DNA of 9,395 nt from Promethearchaeota archaeon (GCA_016839385.1 JAEOUK010000278.1:1-9395), one strand, 5' to 3'. Shown: positions 1 to 5,682, counted from the stretch's first letter. The notes: generated by a model not told the origin, from the sequence alone. Numbers and translations: made by a program.

Positions 1-95
1 AATAAAGCATCTCTTACTAGTGTAGGTAATTGTGTAGCAGCAATTTTTAATAATTTAGCAGCTGTATCTTCCACTACATGCAAAATATCCTTCAT
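1..95 (-). CDS. Fumarate hydratase class I, alpha subunit (N-terminal fragment)
   Basis: Only the first 31 codons are present; the gene continues beyond the left edge. The translation begins MKDILHVVEDTAAKLLKIAA and continues TQLPTLVRDAL, which resembles the helical start of the alpha (N-terminal, iron-sulfur) part of class I fumarases and tartrate dehydratases, where an 'AxLLxxAxxxLPxxVxxAL' pattern is usual. Class I fumarase interconverts fumarate and malate using a [4Fe-4S] cluster bound mainly by this subunit; the cluster cysteines would lie outside the window. The ATG follows the beta-subunit stop by 2 bp, and a GGAGGT Shine-Dalgarno (105-110, minus strand) lies inside the end of the beta gene, so the start is well supported and the two genes should be co-translated. 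The identification from 31 residues alone would be modest; the neighbouring beta subunit makes it strong. Confidence 0.8.
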   Translation of the reverse strand, partial: MKDILHVVEDTAAKLLKIAATQLPTLVRDAL

Positions 96-97
96 CT

Positions 98-697
98 TTA
101 AAGAACCTCCAGTAACTTCTGTTTATTATTTTCAATATTCTTCTTACTTTGCATGGTAAGGTTTCCCCCATGTGTATCAATTGTAACAGTAAGAGGTCCA
201 AATTGTTCAACTCGATACACCCATAAACATTCAGGCATCCCAAGTTCTTCCAACCAAAATACATCGATGACTTCTTTAATTCGGTCTGCTGCTAGTAATG
301 CTGCACCTCCTGTAAAATATCCATATATGCATTTCTCTTGTTGGCATGCCTTAGTAGTTCGTTCTCCCATTCCGCCTTTTCCAATAATAATTCCTGGATG
401 GAACAGTTTAATGAAATCATCTTGGAAAATTTCCATACGTGCTGAGGTCGTTGGACCAGCAGCGATTACCTGCCATTTACCTTCCTTATTTTTTTGCATA
501 ACAGGTCCGCAATGAAATAAACCTACCCCCTCAAAATCCACAGGTATCTCTTTATTCTCCTTATTCAACTGTAAAGCTTTAAGATGGGCTTCATCGCGTG
601 CTGTGATTACAGTTCCAGTTATATATACAATATCTCCAATTTTAATTGGTTCCAAATCTTTTGGGGATATTGGTGTTTTCAATTGATATTCTGCCAT
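98..697 (-). CDS. Fumarate hydratase class I, beta subunit
   Basis: This is the C-terminal (beta) half of class I fumarase/L-tartrate dehydratase as a separate protein of 199 residues, the usual length. Visible family motifs are TARDEAH (32-38), GLFHCGPV (59-66), AAGPTTSARME (79-89), GKGGM (106-110) and TGGAA (129-133). With the alpha subunit encoded immediately downstream it should form the cytoplasmic hydratase that converts fumarate to malate in the citric acid cycle or related carbon metabolism. L-tartrate dehydratase is an alternative specificity that sequence cannot exclude, though fumarase is far more likely in archaea. I chose ATG at 697; a GTG at 706 would add three residues (MTK), with no clear Shine-Dalgarno for either. 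An AT-rich stretch, CATAAATAGTATAAT (714-728, minus strand), lies at the right distance for a TATA box of a leaderless or short-leader transcript. Nothing looks damaged. Confidence 0.93.
   Translation of the reverse strand: MAEYQLKTPISPKDLEPIKIGDIVYITGTVITARDEAHLKALQLNKENKEIPVDFEGVGLFHCGPVMQKNKEGKWQVIAAGPTTSARMEIFQDDFIKLFHPGIIIGKGGMGERTTKACQQEKCIYGYFTGGAALLAADRIKEVIDVFWLEELGMPECLWVYRVEQFGPLTVTIDTHGGNLTMQSKKNIENNKQKLLEVL
105..110 (-). promoter_or_regulatory. Shine-Dalgarno of the fumarase alpha subunit
   Basis: GGAGGT on the minus strand lies within the last codons of the beta-subunit gene, about 9 bases ahead of the alpha ATG. It is one of the few strong ribosome-binding sites in the window and fits the pattern that internal operon genes use a Shine-Dalgarno while first genes do not. 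Confidence 0.7.
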
Positions 698-708
698 TTT
701 TGTCACAG

Positions 709-728
709 AAAAAATTATACTATTTATG
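709..728 (-). promoter_or_regulatory. Probable TATA box of the fumarase operon
   Basis: On the minus strand this reads CATAAATAGTATAATTTTTT, ending about a dozen bases before the beta-subunit ATG at 697. The CATAAATAG part is centred roughly 27 bp upstream of the ATG, which would give a leaderless or nearly leaderless transcript, common in archaea. Assignment rests on position and composition only. Confidence 0.35.
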
Positions 729-832
729 TGGAATGCGTGATAATTTCAAGTTTCTTACTAAAGCACAAGGTAAAAAAGAGAATGAATGTATTGAAAATAA
801 CTTCAATAACATGATTTTTAATGCATGCAAAT

Positions 833-840
833 AAAAAAAA
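833..840 (-). terminator. T-tract terminator after the GTPase-like gene
   Basis: A run of eight A on the plus strand, giving T8 in the minus-strand transcript, begins 16 bp after the stop codon of the GTPase-like gene. A T-rich tract without a hairpin is the normal form of intrinsic archaeal termination. Confidence 0.5.
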
Positions 841-856
841 TGGAAAGTGATTTTAC

Positions 857-1441
857 TTATTCATATAATTGTGCAGGTAATAAGGGAATGCTTTTGGATG
901 CATCGTTTAATATGGTAGATGGGTAGTATTTTATCATTAATTTAGTTAGATACTCAATAGTTTCATCAAAATTAGATCCATTTTCTATATTAATCTCGAA
1001 ATATCCTTGAAGATTGTATGCATTAATCATTTCTTGTATGCTGTCGTCATCAATGCATGCATTTCGAGCTTGATCTTCACAAATTGCTGAACAGAGAATA
1101 ATCGGTATGTTTGGTGTTTTCTCTCGTAATAAATTAACCCATTCACTCAAATGGGTCCTCGAGTGTGGATCAAATAAATTGATATAAATAATTGCACCTG
1201 ATGCCCCCATACAAAACATAGGTACTAATATACGAAATCGCTCTTCTTCACCAAAATCCCAGATCTGAAGAGTAGCAGTTTCATTGTCTTGTGGAAACTC
1301 TACACAATGAGCTGCAAAATCCACACCAATTATATTCTGGGTATTAGAGCTTGTTTTTCCAGAAGTGAATTTGGTCAGTATATTTCTCCGATTTTCTCCA
1401 GTGCAACCCCCCACAAGCACTTTGAAATGGTAATTATCCAT
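857..1441 (-). CDS. Ras/Rab-like small GTPase homologue with degenerate G boxes (pseudo-GTPase)
   Basis: The 194-residue protein aligns along its whole length with Ras/Rab-type small GTPases: beta-1 FKVLVGG, switch-I region IGVDF (38-42), switch-II WDFGEEERF (61-69) followed by a Rab-like 'MGASGAIIYINLFD' strand, and the late beta strands. Almost every nucleotide-contact residue is changed. The P-loop GxxxxGK[ST] is GCTGENRR (12-19), so glycine, lysine and serine/threonine are all lost. The switch-I threonine is isoleucine. WDxAGQE is WDFGEEE, losing the glycine and catalytic glutamine. NKxD is AICE (119-122) and the ETSAK-like loop is EINIE (149-153). Only the switch-II aspartate (62) survives. 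No C-terminal cysteine is present for lipidation. I infer a folded protein that does not bind or hydrolyse GTP normally and may act as a scaffold or regulator. ATG 1441 was preferred; TTG at 1456 would add five residues. The gene stands alone, between fumarase and a TIM-barrel gene. Confidence 0.85.
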   Translation of the reverse strand: MDNYHFKVLVGGCTGENRRNILTKFTSGKTSSNTQNIIGVDFAAHCVEFPQDNETATLQIWDFGEEERFRILVPMFCMGASGAIIYINLFDPHSRTHLSEWVNLLREKTPNIPIILCSAICEDQARNACIDDDSIQEMINAYNLQGYFEINIENGSNFDETIEYLTKLMIKYYPSTILNDASKSIPLLPAQLYE

Positions 1442-1509
1442 AGGTTTCGAACTCAATAGGTTATTTTTCGGTGCTGTGTATAGGAGAATCCTTAAACTAT
1501 GAATTTCTT

Positions 1510-1527
1510 TTAACTATATATATAATT
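1510..1527 (-). promoter_or_regulatory. AT-rich region, possible promoter of the GTPase-like gene
   Basis: The 252-bp spacer between the two minus-strand genes holds an alternating tatatatata stretch (about 1515-1524) some 75 bp upstream of the GTPase-like ATG, which could be a TATA box with a leader of about 45 bases. A closer AAAAATAA (1459-1467, minus strand) would instead give a nearly leaderless message. Also in this spacer is a two-copy tandem repeat of TGATAGAAA (1570-1587). I see no other gene in the spacer. Confidence 0.25.
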
Positions 1528-1656
1528 TTCTGTCATTCATATACTGATTTTGGGATAATACCATCAATTTGATAGAAATGATAGAAAAGGTACTAAACTA
1601 AAATTTTCATTTGTGAATTTAAACTACTATTAGGTTTGTTAAACAGAATTGGTTCT

Positions 1657-1664
1657 AAAAAAAA
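1657..1664 (-). terminator. T-tract terminator after the TIM-barrel gene
   Basis: Eight A on the plus strand (T8 in the minus-strand transcript), preceded by a further T-rich stretch, begin about 30 bp after the stop codon of the TIM-barrel gene. There is no stable GC hairpin, as expected for archaeal termination. Confidence 0.45.
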
Positions 1665-1693
1665 TTTGGAAAAGGATGGGCCACTTTCTTTTT

Positions 1694-2581
1694 TTATAAT
1701 TGTGGGACATCCTTTAGTCTTGGATAGTGTTTTCGAAGAAATCTACATGATTCAGAAATGTCATCATAAATTAGCTCAAATACAATAGGACCACGGAAAT
1801 CTTTCGAAATAAGAAGATCAACGAAGTCAAGAGGAAATCGCCCCGATGTTCCTAAAGCAGCATGATCGTTCATTGGATTGTTGAAATTATAATCTTGTAA
1901 ATGTATTTCTGCTATTAAATCGTAGTTCTCCAATAGAACTTGGCATAAGTCCCATTTACCTGAGAGATTTCCTAGCAAATGTGCTGTATCTAAACAAAAT
2001 CGGGTTCCAGTTTCTCTCACGATGTCAAGTGTTGGTTCTAATGGATACTCTAAATTTTCTAAGGCAAGCTTATTGGGAGAAATTTTTGTGTCTTCTAAAA
2101 AAGCTTGGATGCTCTGTATTGAGTTTTGTTTGAATAATTCGACCGCAACGGGTTTTACAGGAGTATCTCCAATATAGCTTAAGATTTCAGTAGTATTCTC
2201 TCCAATTGGATGAACTACATAACACTCTATATCTTGTTCAATCTTCTGAACACTTTGATACGCATTAACCAGTGCTTTTCGGCTTCCTTCTCGCATAAAT
2301 TCATTGGGTCCAGCTAAATCTAAACTATAATATGGGAGATGACAGGAATATGTTACATTGTATTGGAGTTTCAACTGGTGTAGTTTATCAATTTCACTTT
2401 CTAATATGGGAATAGGAAAAGTCTGAAAAATGTCTAAAGCAAGATCAAAATGAGTAAAACCAAGTTGTACAGCATGTTCGACATGCTTTGCTATTGGAAA
2501 ACTTGAAAGGAACTCCAATCCAGATGTAGAAAGCATTCCCATAACGACATCGTAAGTAAAGGGAGAAGGTCCGAATTTCAT
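1694..2581 (-). CDS. TIM-barrel protein of the xylose isomerase-like / AP endonuclease-2 superfamily
   Basis: The 295-residue protein has the features of the xylose isomerase-like TIM barrel family (AP_endonuc_2): acidic and histidine residues at the ends of successive strands that would bind one to three divalent metal ions. Visible candidates are YSCHLPY (H81), YVVHP (H124), LALENLEY (E175), CLDTAHLLG (D198, H201), AEIHLQDYN (H227, D230), NDHAALGTSG (D239, H240) and PIVFEL (E269). The LDTAH and HLxD signatures match sugar-phosphate isomerases/epimerases and endonuclease IV relatives. The 'xHLPxxxxDLAxPNExxR' stretch is also seen in family members annotated as sugar-phosphate isomerases and resembles the cobamide-remodelling phosphodiesterase CbiR, so a sugar, DNA or cobamide substrate cannot be separated here. 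It starts at ATG 2581 without a Shine-Dalgarno and lies alone, with a 252-bp spacer downstream and a divergent gene upstream. The fold is secure, the reaction is not. Confidence 0.85.
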   Translation of the reverse strand: MKFGPSPFTYDVVMGMLSTSGLEFLSSFPIAKHVEHAVQLGFTHFDLALDIFQTFPIPILESEIDKLHQLKLQYNVTYSCHLPYYSLDLAGPNEFMREGSRKALVNAYQSVQKIEQDIECYVVHPIGENTTEILSYIGDTPVKPVAVELFKQNSIQSIQAFLEDTKISPNKLALENLEYPLEPTLDIVRETGTRFCLDTAHLLGNLSGKWDLCQVLLENYDLIAEIHLQDYNFNNPMNDHAALGTSGRFPLDFVDLLISKDFRGPIVFELIYDDISESCRFLRKHYPRLKDVPQL

Positions 2582-2838
2582 GATATGTATTTTTATTATA
2601 TTCCGTTCTTTTTAAGATTAGATTTAGGGATTACGCAAAAAAGTGAAAAATTTCAATTAAATCTCCTTTCCCGAGAAATCAACTCTATATTATTGTAATT
2701 TTATTCTAAAATATTTACATAGTTCATTTTTTTATTCATATTTGACAAAATTAATCGTTCCGTATTTAGTTATATAACGGAATGTTTATAACCTTAAGAT
2801 GATTATCTAAGTTATTGAGAAAGAAGAAGGGGAGAGAA
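2582..2838. promoter_or_regulatory. Divergent promoter region with three TTCCGT/ACGGAA elements
   Basis: This 257-bp spacer separates the minus-strand TIM-barrel gene from the plus-strand membrane-protein gene. It has AACGGAAT at 2776-2783 (plus), the same octamer on the minus strand at 2600-2607, and TTCCGT at 2758-2763, which pairs with ACGGAA at 2777-2782 to form an interrupted inverted repeat. A TATA-like TATATAA (2771-2777) lies about 60-70 bp ahead of the membrane-protein ATG. On the minus strand, AT-rich AATATAATAAAAATA precedes the TIM-barrel ATG. A shared regulator binding the repeated element is possible but inferred. Confidence 0.35.
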
Positions 2839-3153
2839 ATGGGAAATATGAAGAAAAAAGAGGATCAGAAGGAAGGAAATGGGAAAAGTCTCATATTGGT
2901 CAACTTATTTTTGAGTGTGGGTGTCACAGCGTATTTTTTTGGTATGTATATAATTACTCAATCGGGATATACTGGATTTGTGGGATCAGTTTTTTCTGGT
3001 TTTACATTAGGAATCATTGTTACAACTGCTGGAATATCAATTATGATTGCGATGGTCATATTGAATATCACTACAATCATTGGATTGATCGTTCAGAAAA
3101 GTCTTCGAAATCGTCGGAATAATAAAATGATTGAAAAAAACAATGAAATTTAA
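2839..3153 (+). CDS. Small membrane protein, unknown function
   Basis: I do not recognise this 104-residue protein. It starts with a lysine-rich tail (residues 1-17), followed by one clear membrane helix (about 18-40, LILVNLFLSVGVTAYFFGMY) and a long hydrophobic stretch (about 47-85) that is either one helix plus a re-entrant segment or two helices with a tight glycine-rich turn. It ends with a basic, asparagine-rich tail (RNRRNNK). Positive charge at both ends would place both tails in the cytoplasm if there are two helices. I chose ATG 2839 because GGGGAG (2829-2834) is just upstream; ATG 2848 is an alternative with the same site at a longer distance, and an in-frame TTG exists at 2815. The next gene begins 24 bp after its stop, so it is probably co-transcribed with the AAA+ pseudoenzyme, for which it could be a membrane anchor (inference). 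Confidence 0.7.
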   Translation: MGNMKKKEDQKEGNGKSLILVNLFLSVGVTAYFFGMYIITQSGYTGFVGSVFSGFTLGIIVTTAGISIMIAMVILNITTIIGLIVQKSLRNRRNNKMIEKNNEI

Positions 3154-3177
3154 ATTTCCGCTGCTTTTTGTCTAAGT

Positions 3178-3723
3178 ATGCCCAAGAGAAAAGTAGAAAA
3201 AAGATTATCATCCTTTCGAACAAGATGGAAAGCTAGAAAGAAAAAAACAAAACCTAAGAACCAGTCCCAACTCGAGAAAATAGTGTTGAATAGAGCTAGT
3301 TTAAAAAGAATTCTTCTTGTCGGAAATTCATCAGAGCGAAATCTATCTGCATCTTATCTGGAATCCCGATTAGGAGTCCCATTATTTAGAGTAGATTTAG
3401 CTTTGATCACAAGTAAATACATTGGGGAAACTGAGAAAAACCTAGAGCAAATCTTTACTAAAGCAGAACAAAATGATTGCATATTATTTTTCGATGAAGC
3501 TGATGCTCTATTTGGAAAAAGAACAGAAATCTCAGATGCTCATGACAGATTTGCCAATTCTTCTACAAATTACCTGCTGCATAGATTAGAAAACTTTGAA
3601 GGGTTGGTTATTTTAGCTTCGAATCCAAAAAATCGAATTTCAGATGACATCATTAAACATCTCAAGTTATACGAGATCGGTAAAGATGACGATGAAGAAG
3701 ATGATAATGAGGATAATAACTAG
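3178..3723 (+). CDS. Truncated AAA+ ATPase homologue with lost Walker A (pseudo-ATPase)
   Basis: Residues 44-163 of this 181-residue protein match the core of the AAA+ family that carries the hallmark 'FGKRxExxDxHDRxAN'. Visible are the pore-region strand RVDLALITSKYIGETEKNL (71-89), Walker B ILFFDEADALFGKR (102-115) and sensor-1 asparagine N149 in LASN. The Walker A GPPGTGKT is replaced by GNSSERNL (49-56), so the phosphate-binding lysine and threonine are gone. The usual arginine-finger segment (RRxRF) is KHLKL (160-164), and the protein ends there without the helical lid. It carries a very basic N-terminal tail (residues 3-27) and a C-terminal tail of about a dozen aspartate, glutamate and asparagine residues. 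Because the reading frame and the Walker B region are clean, I read it as a retained pseudoenzyme rather than decay. There is no Shine-Dalgarno; it follows the membrane-protein gene by 24 bp and is probably translated from the same message. Confidence 0.85.
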   Translation: MPKRKVEKRLSSFRTRWKARKKKTKPKNQSQLEKIVLNRASLKRILLVGNSSERNLSASYLESRLGVPLFRVDLALITSKYIGETEKNLEQIFTKAEQNDCILFFDEADALFGKRTEISDAHDRFANSSTNYLLHRLENFEGLVILASNPKNRISDDIIKHLKLYEIGKDDDEEDDNEDNN

Positions 3724-3791
3724 AAGATTGTTAATAATTCCTATAGAAATGATTTTTAGAGATTAGTTTTCTTATTTCTCTCTCACACTTC
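3724..3791 (+). terminator. T-rich stretch between the AAA+ homologue and the cupin gene
   Basis: The spacer has gattttta (3751-3758) and a pyrimidine-rich run, gttttcttatttctctctc (3767-3785). It could end the upstream transcript, or could simply be the promoter-proximal part of the cupin gene. No hairpin is evident. Confidence 0.25.
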
Positions 3792-4214
3792 ATGCTTTCG
3801 CGAAAGCAAATTAAGTACATTCAATATCTAGTATCTATGTTTGACTCAAAAACAGTGCCAGAAACAATCGATGTGCTTGCTCCAGACGGATCTGAAATAC
3901 GAATTTTATGCCAGACCAAAAAAGCAAGCATGGTACACTGCACCCTTCCTCCAAAAACCATATCAAAAGCTATTTATCACAAGACTGTGGACGAAATTTG
4001 GTACATTGTTGAGGGAAAAGGGAGATTATGGAGAAAATATGACGAGATGGAATCTGAGATCGAATTATTTCCTAATATTTGTGTCACTCTCCCTCAAGGA
4101 ACACATTTTCAATTTTCGAATCCATTTAATGAATCTTTAGAAATCATAATCACCACAATTCCACCTTGGCCTGGTGACGAAGAAGCGGTATTTGTAAAAG
4201 GAAATTGGGGTTAG
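3792..4214 (+). CDS. Cupin-domain protein
   Basis: A single small cupin barrel. Motif 1 is KAIYHKTVDEIWYIVEGKG (59-77 of the 140-residue form), with H63 and E68 as likely metal ligands; motif 2 is LPQGTHFQFSN (100-110) with H105. The usual first histidine of HxH is isoleucine, so three rather than four protein ligands are seen. The C-terminal IPPWPGDEEA segment is typical of a group of stand-alone cupins of unknown substrate; a role in binding or isomerising a small sugar-like or acidic metabolite is a family guess. The start is uncertain: ATG 3792 gives an extra basic segment (MLSRKQIKYIQYLVS), whereas ATG 3837 gives MFDSKTVPE, where similarity to cupins would begin. Neither has a Shine-Dalgarno. 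If 3837 is right, the palindrome at 3793-3808 is an upstream operator rather than coding sequence. Confidence 0.88.
   Translation: MLSRKQIKYIQYLVSMFDSKTVPETIDVLAPDGSEIRILCQTKKASMVHCTLPPKTISKAIYHKTVDEIWYIVEGKGRLWRKYDEMESEIELFPNICVTLPQGTHFQFSNPFNESLEIIITTIPPWPGDEEAVFVKGNWG
3793..3808. promoter_or_regulatory. Perfect 16-bp palindrome at the cupin 5' end
   Basis: TGCTTTCGCGAAAGCA is its own reverse complement over all 16 bases. It overlaps the first codons if the cupin begins at 3792, and lies 29 bp upstream if it begins at 3837. With no loop it cannot form an ordinary RNA hairpin, so binding by a dimeric DNA-binding protein is the simplest reading. It is also more GC-rich than its surroundings. 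Function is inferred from symmetry and position. Confidence 0.4.
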
Positions 4215-4283
4215 ATTTATGATATAAATTGACCAAACTATACTTAGAATTTGAGAATTAGGAGATTTAATTTAGAATTTAAT

Positions 4284-4292
4284 AAAAAAAAA
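4284..4292 (-). terminator. T-tract terminator after the TM2 gene
   Basis: Nine A on the plus strand give TTTTTTTTT in the minus-strand transcript, about 48 bp past the stop of the zinc-ribbon/TM2 gene, in the 125-bp gap where it converges with the cupin gene. Confidence 0.5.
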
Positions 4293-4339
4293 TAGAACTC
4301 ATTAGATATGGATGATCCATTAAAAAGAAGATGAAACGA

Positions 4340-4768
4340 TTATGCATCCCATTTTTCTATGGGTCGTCCATAAGAATCCTTAAACGAGCCAGTCAAGATA
4401 AGGATTAAATCGATAAGCAATCCTATCCCAAATAAACCACCAGTTAGTAACCAAAGGATACCCATTCCAAATCGTTCCGCATAAAAGTAATGAGCACCGA
4501 GAGAACCCAGGAATAGCATCAATAATAGGGCTATTAAGCGGGATTTCGGAGAGACAGGATGTCCCGTTTTTATATTTTCCGGTTTCTGAATATTTGTTTC
4601 AACCGTTGAGTAATATTGAGTTGACCCTGCTTGACTTGAATAGGATTTCGCTGAGTACGAGTAACCAGGGTATGATTTTTCGGTCTCGGTATATATGATT
4701 TCAGTTCCACAATACTCGCAAAATCTTTGCTTTTCGTTTAATTTTGCACCACAATTTGCACAATACAT
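4340..4768 (-). CDS. Zinc-ribbon TM2-domain membrane protein
   Basis: The 142-residue protein starts with a zinc ribbon, MYCANCGAKL...RFCEYCG, with ligands C3, C6, C17 and C20. A tyrosine/serine-rich linker follows (about 28-75), then a TM2 domain: a helix (about 78-93), the diagnostic loop GAHYFYAERFGMG (91-103) and a second helix (about 104-127), ending with DSYGRP. TM2 domains form a membrane hairpin and are found fused to varied cytoplasmic domains in bacteria, archaea and eukaryotes; no enzyme activity is known for the domain. The zinc ribbon would sit in the cytoplasm and probably mediates protein or nucleic-acid contacts. It starts at a clear ATG without a Shine-Dalgarno. An AT-rich AAATTTATTATTATTAAT just upstream (minus strand) may be the promoter. 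The divergent neighbour is the DUF2807 gene. The fold assignment is firm; the role is unknown. Confidence 0.92.
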   Translation of the reverse strand: MYCANCGAKLNEKQRFCEYCGTEIIYTETEKSYPGYSYSAKSYSSQAGSTQYYSTVETNIQKPENIKTGHPVSPKSRLIALLLMLFLGSLGAHYFYAERFGMGILWLLTGGLFGIGLLIDLILILTGSFKDSYGRPIEKWDA

Positions 4769-4979
4769 ATTAATAATAATAAATTTAGTTAGTCTAAAGA
4801 ACGATTAGGGGTCCAACTTTTATCCAACCTAATTTTTCATGTTTTTTTGGTTTTTTTTCAATATAAAATAGAAGTAGACTTTGCAGTGACAGTCTCTACA
4901 TATGTACTAAATTCAACAGATAAGATTAAATTGGTACTATAGCATATCCTACATTATCCACTAGTGTATTGGGATTCTT
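4769..4979. promoter_or_regulatory. Divergent promoter region between TM2 and DUF2807 genes
   Basis: This 211-bp spacer contains an inverted repeat ATTAGG (4804-4809) / CCTAAT (4828-4833) that encloses two direct copies of TCCAAC (4812-4817 and 4823-4828) spaced by 11 bp, about one helical turn. T-rich runs follow at 4831-4859. TATA candidates for the plus-strand gene are AATATAAAA (about 4860-4868) and TATAGCA (about 4938-4944). No gene was found here. Confidence 0.3.
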
Positions 4980-5660
4980 ATGAGTGAAGAAAATATTATT
5001 ACAGCTAAATTTCCTGTAGCAAATTTTGATAAAGTTATCATAAGCGAACTTCAAGAAGCAGACCTTAAGATTATTCAAGGTGACAAAGAAGAATTAGAGA
5101 TCACAGGGATTGAGGAAATTGTACGAAATATAATCGCTACTGTTCAATATGAAGTCCTCACAATTAAAATGGAAGGAACTTTTTGGAATAAACTTAAACA
5201 ATCGCTAAAAACAAGTATTGATCGCACTACGACTAAATATACTCTATATGTCAAAAATTTAAGAGGATTAGAGATAAATGGGGTTATTAGGACATCATGC
5301 AATGCTCTAACCACTCCAGAGTTCACATTGAAGCAAAAAAATGTAGGAAAAACAGTGATCAAAAACCTTAAAACTGAAAATTTAGGAATAAATATCGTGA
5401 ATGTGGGAAAAATTACCATGGAAGGTAAAGCTACCGAACAATATGTTACCATTAAAGGGACAAGTGAATATAATGCTTCGAATTTAGAATGTTCGAAAGC
5501 ACAAATTAAATTAAATGGTGTAGGAAATGCCAGTTTATGGGTTAAAAAAGAATTGGATGTAACTATTAACGGAATTGGAACAGTATCCTATTACGGAAGT
5601 CCCGTGGTAAACTCCAAAGGAACATTTCTTTCCAATGTTACGAAGTTAGGAAATAAATAA
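4980..5660 (+). CDS. DUF2807-type beta-repeat protein, apparently cytoplasmic
   Basis: The 226-residue protein has the repeating pattern of the DUF2807 ('auto-transporter adhesin head GIN') domain. Its N-terminal strand pair has the form FDKVIISELQEADLKIIQGD (16-35), and later repeats read LEINGVI (97-103), VTIKGTSEYNASNLE (156-170), AQIKLNGVGNASLWV (174-188) and LDVTINGIGTVSYYGSPVV (192-210). The last is the strongest signature: a beta-helix rung ending in Y-x-G-x-P. In bacteria this domain is usually secreted behind a lipoprotein signal, but here residues 1-15 (MSEENIITAKFPVAN) show no signal peptide, lipobox or membrane segment. The beta-solenoid probably serves in binding or assembly; no enzyme role is known. 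The ATG has no Shine-Dalgarno. It converges with the acyltransferase gene, the stops being 22 bp apart. Family assignment is good, function unknown. Confidence 0.85.
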   Translation: MSEENIITAKFPVANFDKVIISELQEADLKIIQGDKEELEITGIEEIVRNIIATVQYEVLTIKMEGTFWNKLKQSLKTSIDRTTTKYTLYVKNLRGLEINGVIRTSCNALTTPEFTLKQKNVGKTVIKNLKTENLGINIVNVGKITMEGKATEQYVTIKGTSEYNASNLECSKAQIKLNGVGNASLWVKKELDVTINGIGTVSYYGSPVVNSKGTFLSNVTKLGNK

Positions 5661-5682
5661 TCCAAATTCATTTCTACTCAAT

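Noticed and set aside
153..515. A 120-codon plus-strand frame opposite the fumarase beta gene.
   Set aside because: It is antisense to a gene with clear family motifs and shows no protein-like features of its own.
584..834. Two overlapping plus-strand frames running through the start of the fumarase operon.
   Set aside because: Both overlap the beta gene antisense and extend into AT-rich promoter sequence. Composition is cysteine/phenylalanine-rich, without a ribosome-binding site or recognisable domain.
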